Source: Nonomuraea africana
GTDB taxonomy: Bacteria > Actinomycetota > Actinomycetes > Streptosporangiales > Streptosporangiaceae
NCBI RefSeq assembly: GCF_014873535.1
Contig: NZ_JADBEF010000001.1
Span: 7,936,001-8,000,000, forward strand
Direction of reading: 5' to 3'
Length of the DNA stretch: 64,000 nt
Both the position numbers and the translations under genes were made by a program. Under the pieces are notes generated by a model. The model was not told the origin of the DNA, searched no databases, and saw only the letters and a program-made list of their open reading frames with translations. This document shows positions 39,514 to 47,895 of the stretch, piece after piece (positions within the stretch are counted from its first letter, which is position 1; each line of letters starts with the position of its first letter).

Positions 39514-39698
39514 ACAGTGAACGACCGAGCTCGCAGCTCCTCTCCGTCGATGGATTCGACGCCCGTGGTTCCTGACTGGCTCTGAAGAGTTCCAGAGGAG
39601 GAAGCTCCCCTTGCGCGATCCGCGCCCGGGGGTGACTCTGGTCATGTCTCACGGCTCCGATGTCCTGTCGTAGGTGCGCGGGTGCTGCGGGACCTTAC

Positions 39699-39725
39699 GG
39701 GCGGATGGGCGGCGACCATCCGCCC
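39699..39725. terminator. Strong hairpin downstream of menG
   Basis: GGGCGGATGG, loop GCGGCGA, CCATCCGCCC form a perfect 10-bp GC-rich stem about 185 bases after the menG stop. It lacks a T-tract but is the clearest terminator candidate in the 433-base gap 39514-39946, which otherwise holds no gene. Confidence 0.5.
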
Positions 39726-39877
39726 GCGTCGTCTGCGTGGACATCCGGCTCGATGCTCGTGGGAGGTGCGCGCGTCTTCATCGGATTCACCGCCTTTTTC
39801 GCGGCGTAGGGGATTAAGATGAGGTTTTCCCTCCGGGAAGTGTCATGCAATTCCCGCTGGGATTATTGAAGAGATGC

Positions 39878-39910
39878 CCGCCTTTGTAGGGGTTCAATCC
39901 CTATGGGCGG
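39878..39910. promoter_or_regulatory. Two-step leader hairpin upstream of the XRE regulator
   Basis: An outer stem CCGCC/GGCGG and an inner stem TAGGG-GTTCAAT-CCCTA are separated by a small internal loop. The structure ends 36 bases before the regulator's GTG and may be part of its leader or an operator. Confidence 0.35.
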
Positions 39911-39946
39911 TGGGTAGTACTTCGACACGCTTGTGAGGAGAGCTGA

Positions 39947-40813
39947 GTGGCGCGGGAGCCGAGCCCCACCGTCAGCCGACGCCGACTCGCCGCAGAGCTG
40001 CGTCGACTCCGCGAGGATGCCCAGGTAACGGGAACCCAGGTCGCCCAGGTACTGGACGGGTCGTCCTCCAAGGTCTCCCGCATGGAAAAAGCCCAGGTGA
40101 TCGCCCACAAGGACGACGTCGCCCTGCTGGCCGACTTCTACCATGTGCCGCCGGTCGTCCGTGAGGCGCTCCTCACCCTGGCGGAGGAGGCGGGCGAGAA
40201 GGGCTGGTGGGAGGCGTACGGAGACTCTCTCGCCGAGTCGTACATGAGTTACATCGGCCTCGAGGCCGGCGCCGAGTCGATGCTCACCTGGCAGAACGTC
40301 ACCGTTCCCGGCCTGCTGCAGACGGCCGACTACGCGCGGAGCGTCAACGGCTCCGGGCATCCGCTCAGCGCCATTCCACCCGCCGAGGCCGAGCGGGCGG
40401 TACGCGTCAGGCTGCGCAGGCAGCAGCTGCTGGAAGGGCCCTCACCCCTGGTGGTGGACGCCCTGCTCGACGAGTCGGTGCTGCACCGCCGCTTCGGCCC
40501 TCCCGAGGTGATGCGCGAGCAGCTTCAGCACATACTCAAGATGGCGCAGCTGCCCAACGTCTCCGTCCGCATCGTGCCGCTCGACGCGCCGCACGGGCCG
40601 TCGACCCATGCGTTCGTGCTGCTGAAGTTCCCGCCCCGGGCGGGGCTGGACAGCATCCACGAGGACCTCGTGTACTTCGAGCACGCCACTGGTGCCGTGT
40701 TTGAGGAGCGATATACCGAGACGTACCGAGTTGAGCAGTTATTTCGTCAGATGTCCGCTGAGGCGTTGACCGAGGAGGATTCACTGAAGATGCTCGGAGA
40801 GCTCAGTCGGTGA
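39947..40813 (+). CDS. XRE-family HTH regulator with DUF5753 domain
   Basis: The 288-residue protein has an N-terminal lambda-repressor-type HTH (LAAELRRLREDAQVTGTQVAQVLDGSSSKVSRMEK) and a C-terminal DUF5753 domain (about 95-280; YIGLEAGAESMLTWQNVTVPGLLQTADYARSV, VDALLDESVLHRRFG, VYFEHATGAVFEE). Such proteins pair with small DUF397 proteins, two of which follow. Codon 265 (bases 40739-40741) is TTA, so full-length protein may require the bldA tRNA. GTG start with GAGGAG 6 bases upstream. Confidence 0.93.
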   Translation: MAREPSPTVSRRRLAAELRRLREDAQVTGTQVAQVLDGSSSKVSRMEKAQVIAHKDDVALLADFYHVPPVVREALLTLAEEAGEKGWWEAYGDSLAESYMSYIGLEAGAESMLTWQNVTVPGLLQTADYARSVNGSGHPLSAIPPAEAERAVRVRLRRQQLLEGPSPLVVDALLDESVLHRRFGPPEVMREQLQHILKMAQLPNVSVRIVPLDAPHGPSTHAFVLLKFPPRAGLDSIHEDLVYFEHATGAVFEERYTETYRVEQLFRQMSAEALTEEDSLKMLGELSR

Positions 40814-40870
40814 ATCCCGCGCCCGCTGTCGGGGTATGCACCTCTTTGCCCCCGACAGTGAGGATGTGCC

Positions 40871-41074
40871 ATGGAGTCAGCGACCTCGGAGGAGATCGTA
40901 TGGCGCAAGAGCAGCTTCAGCGGACCGACAGGCGAGTGCGTGGAGGTCGCCCGCATCCCTGGGGGAGGCGCGCTGGTCAGAGACTCCAAGGCGCCCGATG
41001 AGGCGGTTTTGCGGTTCAGCGAAGGTGAATGGCGAGCTTTCGTGGCCGGGATGCTGAACGGGGAGTTCCACTGA
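40871..41074 (+). CDS. DUF397 family protein
   Basis: The 67-residue protein has the DUF397 pattern WRKSSFSGPTGECVEVARIPGGGALVRDSKAPDEAVLRFSEGEW (positions 11-54; quoted in part as WRKSSFSG, CVEVA, VRDSK, EWRAFV). DUF397 proteins are encoded beside XRE/DUF5753 regulators in filamentous actinomycetes and behave as antagonists or partners of them; related Streptomyces pairs affect development. It lies 57 bases after the regulator. Confidence 0.92.
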   Translation: MESATSEEIVWRKSSFSGPTGECVEVARIPGGGALVRDSKAPDEAVLRFSEGEWRAFVAGMLNGEFH

Positions 41075-41237
41075 CAACACCCGGAAAAGTGATATTTCAC
41101 TATCCTCCGGTCACGATTCCGTAAAGCCCCTGCGGGGTGCCTCCGCGGTCGATTTAATCGCGCGCAGGGTGGTCATACACGCGCGCTCCGGCAGGGCAAG
41201 ATATCGGAGCGCCACTAGACATGGGGTGAATCGGCCA

Positions 41238-41447
41238 GTGGACGCTGTTGTTGCTGGGGCTGCTGTCGGCAGCTGGCGCAAGAGTAGTTACAGCAACATC
41301 AGCGGCGAGTGTGTGGAGGTCGCTCCCGCCGCCGGTGGCGTGATGGTGCGCGACTCGAAGAACCCCGGTGGGGCGGTGCTGGCGTTCACCGGCGGAGAGT
41401 GGCGGGCCTTCCTCGCGGGGGTCCGCGACGCCGAGTTCGACCTCTGA
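41238..41447 (+). CDS. DUF397 family protein, second copy
   Basis: The 69-residue protein repeats the DUF397 pattern of its neighbour: WRKSSYSNISGECVEVA, VMVRDSKNPGGAVLAF, EWRAFLAGVRDAEFDL. The two copies share the SWRKSS, GECVEVA, VRDSK and EWRAF blocks and probably arose by duplication. GTG 41238 is chosen because it gives the usual family length and has GGGG about 10 bases upstream; GTG 41226 and GTG 41169 are in frame. A strong terminator follows. Confidence 0.85.
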   Translation: MDAVVAGAAVGSWRKSSYSNISGECVEVAPAAGGVMVRDSKNPGGAVLAFTGGEWRAFLAGVRDAEFDL

Positions 41448-41469
41448 CTCCCGGCTCGATGTTCGTGTC

Positions 41470-41498
41470 AAGGCCCTCTGTCGGTGACAGGGGGCCTT
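41470..41498 (+). terminator. Intrinsic-type terminator after the DUF397 pair
   Basis: AAGGCCCTCTGTC, loop GGT, GACAGGGGGCCTT form a 13-bp stem with one T-G wobble, 22 bases after the second DUF397 stop. It separates the regulator set from the nuo promoter. Confidence 0.75.
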
Positions 41499-41548
41499 CC
41501 CCATGTGCAAACCATGTACCCGCCTGCCCCCCGGTGCCGGAAAAGCGC

Positions 41549-41554
41549 TAGACT
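41549..41554 (+). promoter_or_regulatory. Putative -10 box (TAGACT) of the reductase-nuo operon
   Basis: TAGACT lies 14 bases before the Rex operator, so transcription would start at about 41560, immediately upstream of the operator. No clear -35 element is seen. Confidence 0.4.
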
Positions 41555-41568
41555 TCCAGCCGACAAAG

Positions 41569-41588
41569 TTTGTGAAGAGCTTCACAAA
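41569..41588. promoter_or_regulatory. Perfect Rex operator upstream of the reductase-nuo operon
   Basis: TTTGTGAAGAGCTTCACAAA is a perfect palindrome and a full match to the Rex consensus TTGTGAA-N4-TTCACAA. It lies 143 bases before the first gene of the operon and just downstream of a candidate -10 box, a position from which bound Rex would block transcription. In Streptomyces coelicolor the nuo operon is a known Rex target. The 283-base gap 41448-41730 holds this site, the -10 box and the upstream terminator. Confidence 0.92.
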
Positions 41589-41730
41589 GGAACGAAGGCC
41601 CACACTCCGCGGCCAACAAGCGTGTAGGACAGGACAGGTCCGTGACCGTGCCAGCTGACAGCAGGCAAGCGCAGGAGCTCGCCGTGAGCGCGCGAGGAAC
41701 CAGCCAACCAGCGGCGAGGCGGGCGCGACC

Positions 41731-42969
41731 ATGAACGCCGTTGACGCCGACGTCATCGTCGTCGGCGCGGGTCCCGCCGGATCGGCGACGGCGTTCTATC
41801 TCGCCCAGTCCGGGCTCGACGTGCTGCTGCTCGAGAAGACCCGTTTCCCCCGCGAGAAGGTCTGCGGCGACGGTCTGACCCCGCGGGCGGTCAAGCAGCT
41901 CATGAACATGGGCGTCGACATCGACGCTCCCGGATGGGTCAGGAACAAGGGCCTGCGCGTCGTGGGCGGCGGCGGTCGCTACGACCTCGACTGGCCGCAG
42001 CTCGACAGCTTCCCCGACTTCGGCCTGGTGCGCACCAGGCAGGACTTCGACCAGGTCGTCGCGGCCACCGCGGTGAAGGCCGGCGTCCGCCTGATGGAGG
42101 GCGTCAACGTCACCGGCCCGATCCTGGACGACCGCAGCGGGCACATCGTCGGTGTCACGACCAAGGACGGCGCCTCGTACCGCTGCCGCGTGGTGGTGGC
42201 CGCCGACGGCAACTCCACCAGGCTCGCGCTGGCGATGGGGCTGCACAAGCGGGAAGACCGTCCGATGGGCGTCGCCGTACGGACGTACTTCGAGTCCCCG
42301 CGCCACGATGACGACTACCTGGAGATCTGGCTGGAGCTCTGGGACGAGGAGACGTTGCTGCCCGGGTACGGGTGGGTGTTCGGCGTCGGCGACGGCACCT
42401 CCAACGTCGGCCTCGGGCTGCTCAACACCAGCGACGCGTTCAAGAACATCGACTACCGCGACCTGCTGAAGCGGTGGACGCGCAACATGCCCGCCGAGTG
42501 GGGCTTCACCGAGGCGAACATGACGGCCCCGATCAGGGGCGCGGCGCTGCCGATGGCGTTCAACCGGCAGCCGCACTACACCCGCGGCCTCGTACTCGTG
42601 GGCGACTCGGGCGGCGCGATCAACCCGTTCAACGGTGAAGGCATCGCCTACGCGATGGAGACGGGCGAGGTGGCGGCCGAGGTGATCGCCAAGGCGCTGC
42701 GCGGCACCACGGCGGCCCAGCAGGAGCGGATCCTGCGGAGCTACCCGCAGGTGCTCAAGGACGCCTACGGCGGATATTTCACGCTAGGCAGGTGGTTCGT
42801 CGAAGCTATTGGGAAGCCTGGCGTGATGAGCTTCGGCACGCGGCATGGTCTGCACCACCCCAGCCTGATGCGCTTCGCCCTCAAACTCCTTGGTAATCTC
42901 ACCGACCGGCGAGGCGATGCGTCAGACCGGATCATCAACGCTCTCGCGAAGGTCGCCCCACCAGCATGA
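41731..42969 (+). CDS. Geranylgeranyl-reductase-family flavoprotein, likely menaquinone side-chain reductase (MenJ-like)
   Basis: The 412-residue FAD oxidoreductase has the N-terminal dinucleotide motif VIVVGAGPAGSATAFYLAQSG, then PREKVCGDGLTPRAVKQL, the family's substrate-side Cys-Gly motif, and GDSGGAINPFNGEGIAYAM near residue 290. Relatives reduce isoprenoid double bonds; mycobacterial MenJ saturates one in the menaquinone tail. Position at the head of nuo, under the Rex operator, supports a menaquinone role. There is a 76-base gap to nuoA but no terminator between. Confidence 0.88.
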   Translation: MNAVDADVIVVGAGPAGSATAFYLAQSGLDVLLLEKTRFPREKVCGDGLTPRAVKQLMNMGVDIDAPGWVRNKGLRVVGGGGRYDLDWPQLDSFPDFGLVRTRQDFDQVVAATAVKAGVRLMEGVNVTGPILDDRSGHIVGVTTKDGASYRCRVVVAADGNSTRLALAMGLHKREDRPMGVAVRTYFESPRHDDDYLEIWLELWDEETLLPGYGWVFGVGDGTSNVGLGLLNTSDAFKNIDYRDLLKRWTRNMPAEWGFTEANMTAPIRGAALPMAFNRQPHYTRGLVLVGDSGGAINPFNGEGIAYAMETGEVAAEVIAKALRGTTAAQQERILRSYPQVLKDAYGGYFTLGRWFVEAIGKPGVMSFGTRHGLHHPSLMRFALKLLGNLTDRRGDASDRIINALAKVAPPA

Positions 42970-43045
42970 ACCGTTCATCCGCCCGGCACACATACAGTTC
43001 AGTCCGCGCGCCCGCGCGCGTGGAGATGGGAGAGGAGGCGTAGCG

Positions 43046-43405
43046 ATGGATCTTTATGTGCCCATCCTGGTGCTCGCCATTGTCGCGGGGGGCTTCGCGC
43101 TCTTCTCGGTGGCGATCGCCCCGTTCACCGGTCCCAAGCGCTGGAACCGCGCGAAGCTCGACGCCTACGAGTGCGGTATCGAGCCGACCCCCCAGCCTGT
43201 CGGTGGCGGACGCTTCCCGCTGAAGTACATGATCACCGCGATGCTCTTCATCGTGTTCGACATCGAGATCATCTTCCTGTACCCGTGGGCCGTGTCGTTC
43301 GACATGCTCGGGGTCTTCGGGCTGGTCGAGATGGTGCTGTTCATCGTCACCGTGCTCGTGGCCTATGCCTACGTGTGGCGCCGCAAGGGTCTGGACTGGG
43401 ACTAG
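43046..43405 (+). CDS. nuoA: NADH-quinone oxidoreductase subunit A
   Basis: The 119-residue membrane subunit has three helices and the conserved loop LDAYECGIEPTPQPVGGGRFPLKYM, including the Cys that lies at the quinone-site interface. ATG 43046 is fixed by GAGAGGAGG 7 bases upstream; an upstream in-frame start would overlap the reductase gene. First of fourteen nuo genes. Confidence 0.96.
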   Translation: MDLYVPILVLAIVAGGFALFSVAIAPFTGPKRWNRAKLDAYECGIEPTPQPVGGGRFPLKYMITAMLFIVFDIEIIFLYPWAVSFDMLGVFGLVEMVLFIVTVLVAYAYVWRRKGLDWD

Positions 43406-43408
43406 AAA

Positions 43409-43960
43409 ATGGGACTTGAAGAGAAACTCCCGAGCGGGTTCATCCTCAGCACGGTCGAGGCGGCCGCGGGGTGGGCCAGGAAGAACTCGGTGTGGCCGGC
43501 CACGTTCGGTCTCGCCTGTTGCGCGATCGAACTGATGGCGACCGGTGCATCGCACTACGACCTGGCGCGCTTCGGCATGGAGCGCGCTTCGGCGTCTCCT
43601 CGCCAGGCCGACCTGATGATCGTCGCGGGCCGCGTGTCGCAGAAGATGGCGCCGGTGCTCCGCCAGATCTACGACCAGATGGCCGAGCCCAAGTGGGTCA
43701 TCGCCATGGGCGTGTGCGCCTCCAGCGGCGGCATGTTCAACAACTACGCCATCGTGCAGGGCGTCGACCACATCGTGCCCGTCGACATCTACCTGCCGGG
43801 GTGCCCCCCTCGGCCCGAGATGCTGATCGACTCGATCGTGAAGCTGCACGACAAGATCCAGAACATGAAGTTCGGCGCGCACCGCGCCAAGCAGATCGAG
43901 GAGCTCGAGCTGCAGGCGCTCCGCACGCTGCCCCTGATCGACCAGGAGGCCTCCAAGTGA
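43409..43960 (+). CDS. nuoB: NADH-quinone oxidoreductase subunit B
   Basis: The 183-residue peripheral-arm subunit binds terminal cluster N2. The ligands are visible in FGLACCAIELMATG (tandem Cys), VCASSGGMF and PVDIYLPGCPPRPEML. It sits at the quinone site with NuoD. A C-terminal extension of about 25 residues (after DKIQNMKFG) is typical of actinobacterial copies. ATG lies 3 bases after nuoA. Confidence 0.97.
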   Translation: MGLEEKLPSGFILSTVEAAAGWARKNSVWPATFGLACCAIELMATGASHYDLARFGMERASASPRQADLMIVAGRVSQKMAPVLRQIYDQMAEPKWVIAMGVCASSGGMFNNYAIVQGVDHIVPVDIYLPGCPPRPEMLIDSIVKLHDKIQNMKFGAHRAKQIEELELQALRTLPLIDQEASK

Positions 43961-44634
43961 GCGAGAACCTCCCCGAGGTGCCCAAGGCGCAGGTGCCCGA
44001 GGAGCCGGTGGCCCGCCAGGGCATGTTCGGCGCCACCGGCACCGGCGACACCTCCGGCTACTCCGGCCTCGTCGTACGGCGGGCGCCCCGCCTGTCGACC
44101 CCCCGCCCCTACGGCGGCTACTTCGACGAGCTCGTCGACAAACTGGAGACCTTCGACGACGACGCCATCGAGCGCGTGGTCGTCGACCGCGGCGAGCTGA
44201 CCCTCCACGTGAAGCGCGAGAAGCTGGTGGAGGTCTGCCGGCGCCTGCGCGACGAGCCCGAGCTGCGCTTCGAGCTCAGCCTGGGCGTGAGCGGCGTCCA
44301 CTACCCGCACCTGGCGGGCGAGGAGCTCCACGCGGTCATCCACCTGTGCTCCATCACGCACAACAGGCGGGTCCGCCTCGAGGTGAGCGCGCCCGACTCC
44401 GACCCGCACATCCCCTCGACGGTCGGCGTCTACCCGACGCACAACTGGCACGAGCGCGAGACGTACGACTTCTTCGGGATCATCTTCGACGGTCACCCCG
44501 CGCTGACCAGGATCATGATGCCGGACGACTGGGACGGTCACCCGCAGCGCAAGGACTACCCGCTCGGCGGCATCCCCGTCGAGTACCGCGGCGCCGAGAT
44601 CCCCTCGCCGGACAACAGGAGGTCATACGCGTGA
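43957..44634 (+). CDS. nuoC: NADH-quinone oxidoreductase subunit C
   Basis: The 225-residue subunit carries the 30-kDa signature HNWHERETYDFFGIIFDGHPALTRIMMPDDW near residue 165 (quoted in part: NWHERETYDFFGI, HPALTRI). It is separate from NuoD, unlike the fused NuoCD of E. coli. An N-terminal extension of about 45 Pro/Gly-rich residues is present. GTG start overlaps the nuoB stop by 4 bases. Confidence 0.96.
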   Translation: MSENLPEVPKAQVPEEPVARQGMFGATGTGDTSGYSGLVVRRAPRLSTPRPYGGYFDELVDKLETFDDDAIERVVVDRGELTLHVKREKLVEVCRRLRDEPELRFELSLGVSGVHYPHLAGEELHAVIHLCSITHNRRVRLEVSAPDSDPHIPSTVGVYPTHNWHERETYDFFGIIFDGHPALTRIMMPDDWDGHPQRKDYPLGGIPVEYRGAEIPSPDNRRSYA

Positions 44635-45956
44635 GCACCGGCTACGACGAGGCGACCGAGGGCAAGGTCTACTCGGTCAACGGCGCCGACTGGGACGACG
44701 TCGTCGGCGCGGTCCGCGACTCCGAGGACGAGCGCCTGGTCATCAACATGGGCCCGCAGCACCCGTCCACGCACGGCGTGCTCCGCCTGATCCTCACCCT
44801 CGACGGCGAGACGGTCACCGAGGCCCGTACCGGCATCGGCTACCTGCACACCGGCATCGAGAAGAACATGGAATACCGGACGTGGACCCAGGGGACCACG
44901 TTCGTCACCCGCATGGACTACCTCGCGCCGCTGTTCAACGAGACCGCGTACTGCATGGGCGTGGAGAAGCTGCTCGGCATCGAGGACCGCATCCCCGAGC
45001 GCGCGCAGGCCATCCGCGTGATGATGATGGAGCTCAACCGGATCTCCTCGCACCTGGTCGCGATGGGCACGTTCGGCATGGAGCTGGGCGCGACCACGCC
45101 GTTCCTCTTCGGCTACCGCGACCGTGAAATGGTCATGGACCTGTTCGAGTACATCACGGGTCTGCGGATGAACATGGCCTACGTCAGGCCGGGCGGCGTC
45201 AGCGTCGACCTGCCGGCGGGCACGGTCGACAAGGTCGGCGAGTTCCTGAAGGAGATGCCCAAGCGCATCAAGGACATCCGCAAGCTGCTCGACGAGAACC
45301 CGGTCTACACCCGCAGGACCAAGGATGTGGCCTACCTCGACCTGACCGGCTGCATGGCGCTCGGCATCACGGGCCCGATGCTGCGGGCCGCGGGCCTGCC
45401 GTGGGACCTGCGCAAGTCGCAGCCCTACTGCGGGTACGAGACCTACGAGTTCAACGTCGCCACCCAGCAGAGCTGCGACGTGTACGGCCGTTACCTCGTC
45501 CGCATGCAGGAGATGGAGGAGTCGCTCAAGATCATTGAGCAGGCTCTCGACCGCATCGCGGGACCGCTGAAGAACAAGCCGGTCATGATCGAGGACAAGA
45601 AGATCGGCTGGCCCGCGCAGCTGGCGCTGGGCCCTGACGGCTTCGGCAACTCGCCCGACCACATCGCGCACATCATGGGCAGCTCCATGGAAGCGCTGAT
45701 CCACCACTTCAAGCTGGTCACCGAGGGCTTCAGGGTCCCGGCGGGCCAGGCCTACGCGGCGGTGGAGTCGCCCCGCGGCGAGCTCGGCGCGCACGTGGTC
45801 AGCGACGGCGGCACCCGCCCGTACCGCGTGCACTTCCGCGAGCCGTCCTTCACGAACCTGCAGGCCGTACCGGCAACCTGCGAGGGTGGCCAGGTCGCCG
45901 ACGTCATCGCGGCTGTGGCATCCATTGACCCGGTCATGGGAGGTGTTGACCGGTGA
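44631..45956 (+). CDS. nuoD: NADH-quinone oxidoreductase subunit D
   Basis: The 441-residue subunit forms the quinone pocket with NuoB. Landmarks are NMGPQHPSTHGVLRLIL (quinone-binding His), YLHTGIEKNMEYRTWTQ and ELNRISSHLVAMGTFGMELG. It ends with the family's C-terminal segment VIAAVASIDPVMGGVDR. GTG start overlaps nuoC. Confidence 0.97.
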   Translation: MSTGYDEATEGKVYSVNGADWDDVVGAVRDSEDERLVINMGPQHPSTHGVLRLILTLDGETVTEARTGIGYLHTGIEKNMEYRTWTQGTTFVTRMDYLAPLFNETAYCMGVEKLLGIEDRIPERAQAIRVMMMELNRISSHLVAMGTFGMELGATTPFLFGYRDREMVMDLFEYITGLRMNMAYVRPGGVSVDLPAGTVDKVGEFLKEMPKRIKDIRKLLDENPVYTRRTKDVAYLDLTGCMALGITGPMLRAAGLPWDLRKSQPYCGYETYEFNVATQQSCDVYGRYLVRMQEMEESLKIIEQALDRIAGPLKNKPVMIEDKKIGWPAQLALGPDGFGNSPDHIAHIMGSSMEALIHHFKLVTEGFRVPAGQAYAAVESPRGELGAHVVSDGGTRPYRVHFREPSFTNLQAVPATCEGGQVADVIAAVASIDPVMGGVDR

Positions 45957-46609
45957 GTTACTCGCCGGAAGTCCGGGAGCGTCTCGAGAGGGACGCCAAG
46001 GAGATCATCGGGCGCTACCCGAAGACGCGCTCGGCGCTGCTGCCGCTGCTGCACCTGGTGCAGTCGGAGGACGGTTACGTCTCCGACGCGGGCCAGGAGT
46101 TCTGCGCGGAGATGCTCGGCCTGAGCAAGGCCGAGGTCGTGGGCGTCTCGACGTTCTACACGATGTACAAGCGCAAGCCGATGGGCGACTACCACGTCGG
46201 CGTCTGCATCAACTCGCTGTGCGCCGTCATGGGCGGCGACCAGATCTGGGAAGAGCTGTCGGAGCACGTCGGCGTCGGCCACGACGAGACGACCACCGAC
46301 GGCAAGGTGTCGCTCGAGCGGCTGGAGTGCAACGCCGCCTGCGACTTCGCCCCCGTGATGATGGTCAACTGGGAGTTCTTCGACAACCAGACGCCCGAGT
46401 CGGCCAAGCAGCTCGTCGACGACCTGCGCGACGGCAAGAGCATCTCGCCGACCCGCGGACCGAAGAAGCTCTGCACCTTCAAGGAGGCCTCCCGGGTGCT
46501 CTCGGGCCTGCCCGACGATCTGGCCGGCGACGGCCCGTCGGCGGCGGGTCCCTCGCTCGAGGGCCTGAAGGTCGCCAAGGCCAACGGATGGAAGGCCCCC
46601 GAGGCATGA
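45953..46609 (+). CDS. nuoE: NADH-quinone oxidoreductase subunit E
   Basis: The 218-residue subunit binds the off-path 2Fe-2S cluster N1a, with ligands in VCINSLCAVMGG (CX4C) and LECNAACDFAPVMMVN (CX3C). About 50 residues after the thioredoxin-like domain (PTRGPKKLCTFKEASRVL...) form a tail common in actinobacteria. GTG start overlaps the nuoD stop. Confidence 0.96.
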   Translation: MSYSPEVRERLERDAKEIIGRYPKTRSALLPLLHLVQSEDGYVSDAGQEFCAEMLGLSKAEVVGVSTFYTMYKRKPMGDYHVGVCINSLCAVMGGDQIWEELSEHVGVGHDETTTDGKVSLERLECNAACDFAPVMMVNWEFFDNQTPESAKQLVDDLRDGKSISPTRGPKKLCTFKEASRVLSGLPDDLAGDGPSAAGPSLEGLKVAKANGWKAPEA

Positions 46610-47895
46610 GCACCACACTCACCCCGGTCCTGACGGCCAACTGGGACCAGGCCAACTCCTTCACCATCGAGGGCTACGGGCCCTACGACGCGGCGAAGAA
46701 GGCGCTCGGCATGGACCCCGACGCGGTCATCCAGGCCGTCAAGGACTCCGGTCTGCGCGGCCGCGGCGGCGCGGGCTTCCCCACCGGCATGAAGTGGGGC
46801 TTCATCCCGCAGGGCGACGGCAAGCCGCACTACCTCGTCGTCAACGCCGACGAGTCGGAGCCCGGCACCTGCAAGGACATCCCCCTGATGATGGCCAACC
46901 CGCACTCGCTGGTCGAGGGCATCATCATCACCTCCTACGCCATCCGCGCCAACCACGCGTTCATCTACGTGCGCGGCGAGGTGCTGCACGTCATCCGCCG
47001 CCTGCACGCGGCCGTGCGTGAGGCGTACGAGAAGGGCTACCTCGGCAAGGACATCTTCGGCTCCGGTTACGACCTGGAGCTGGTCGTCCACAGCGGCGCG
47101 GGCGCCTACATCTGCGGCGAGGAGACGGCGCTGCTCGACTCGCTGGAGGGTTTCCGGGGTCAACCGCGTCTCAAGCCTCCGTTCCCAGCCGTGGCGGGCC
47201 TGTACGCGTCGCCCACTGTGGTGAACAACGTGGAGTCCGTGGCCAGTGTTCCCTCGATCATCGCCAACGGGGCCGACTGGTTCGCCTCGATGGGGACCGA
47301 GAAGTCCAAGGGCTTCGGCATCTTCTCGCTGAGCGGCCACGTCACCCGTCCGGGCCAGTACGAGGCCCCGCTCGGCATCACGCTGCGCGAGCTGCTGGAC
47401 ATGGCCGGCGGCATCCGCGAGGGCCACCAGATCAAGTTCTGGACCCCCGGCGGCTCCTCCACGCCGATCTTCACCGACGAGCACCTCGACGTCCCCCTCG
47501 ACTTCGAGGCGGTCGGCGCCAAGGGCTCGATGCTCGGCACCCGCGCGCTGCAGATCTTCGACGAGACCACCTGCGTGGTCCGCACGGTGCTGCGCTGGAC
47601 CGAGTTCTACGCCCACGAGTCGTGCGGCAAGTGCACGCCGTGCCGTGAGGGCACGTACTGGCTCAAGCAGGTGCTCAAGCGCCTCGAGGCGGGCCAGGGC
47701 ACCGAGGACGACCTGGCGCTGATCACCGACATCGCCGACAACATCCTGGGCCGCTCCTTCTGCGCTCTGGGCGACGGTGCCACCAGCCCGATCCACTCGT
47801 CGGTGAAGTACTTCCGCGACGAGTACCTCAAGCACTTCGAGGTCGGCGGCTGCCCGTTCGACCGCAAGAAGTCCACCGTGTGGGGTGACAAGTGA
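46606..47895 (+). CDS. nuoF: NADH-quinone oxidoreductase subunit F
   Basis: The 429-residue subunit is the NADH dehydrogenase site. Visible are the NADH/FMN loops GLRGRGGAGFPTGMKWGF and NADESEPGTCKD, the FMN site GAGAYICGEETALLDSLEG, and the N3 4Fe-4S ligands ESCGKCTPCREG with a distal Cys in GRSFCALGDGA. ATGA overlap with nuoE. Confidence 0.97.
   Translation: MSTTLTPVLTANWDQANSFTIEGYGPYDAAKKALGMDPDAVIQAVKDSGLRGRGGAGFPTGMKWGFIPQGDGKPHYLVVNADESEPGTCKDIPLMMANPHSLVEGIIITSYAIRANHAFIYVRGEVLHVIRRLHAAVREAYEKGYLGKDIFGSGYDLELVVHSGAGAYICGEETALLDSLEGFRGQPRLKPPFPAVAGLYASPTVVNNVESVASVPSIIANGADWFASMGTEKSKGFGIFSLSGHVTRPGQYEAPLGITLRELLDMAGGIREGHQIKFWTPGGSSTPIFTDEHLDVPLDFEAVGAKGSMLGTRALQIFDETTCVVRTVLRWTEFYAHESCGKCTPCREGTYWLKQVLKRLEAGQGTEDDLALITDIADNILGRSFCALGDGATSPIHSSVKYFRDEYLKHFEVGGCPFDRKKSTVWGDK

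Noticed and set aside
39887..39903. T-arm-like hairpin (TAGGG-GTTCAAT-CCCTA) suggesting a tRNA or tRNA fragment
   Set aside because: The loop register is one base off from a true T-arm, and there is no acceptor, D-arm or anticodon arm around it.
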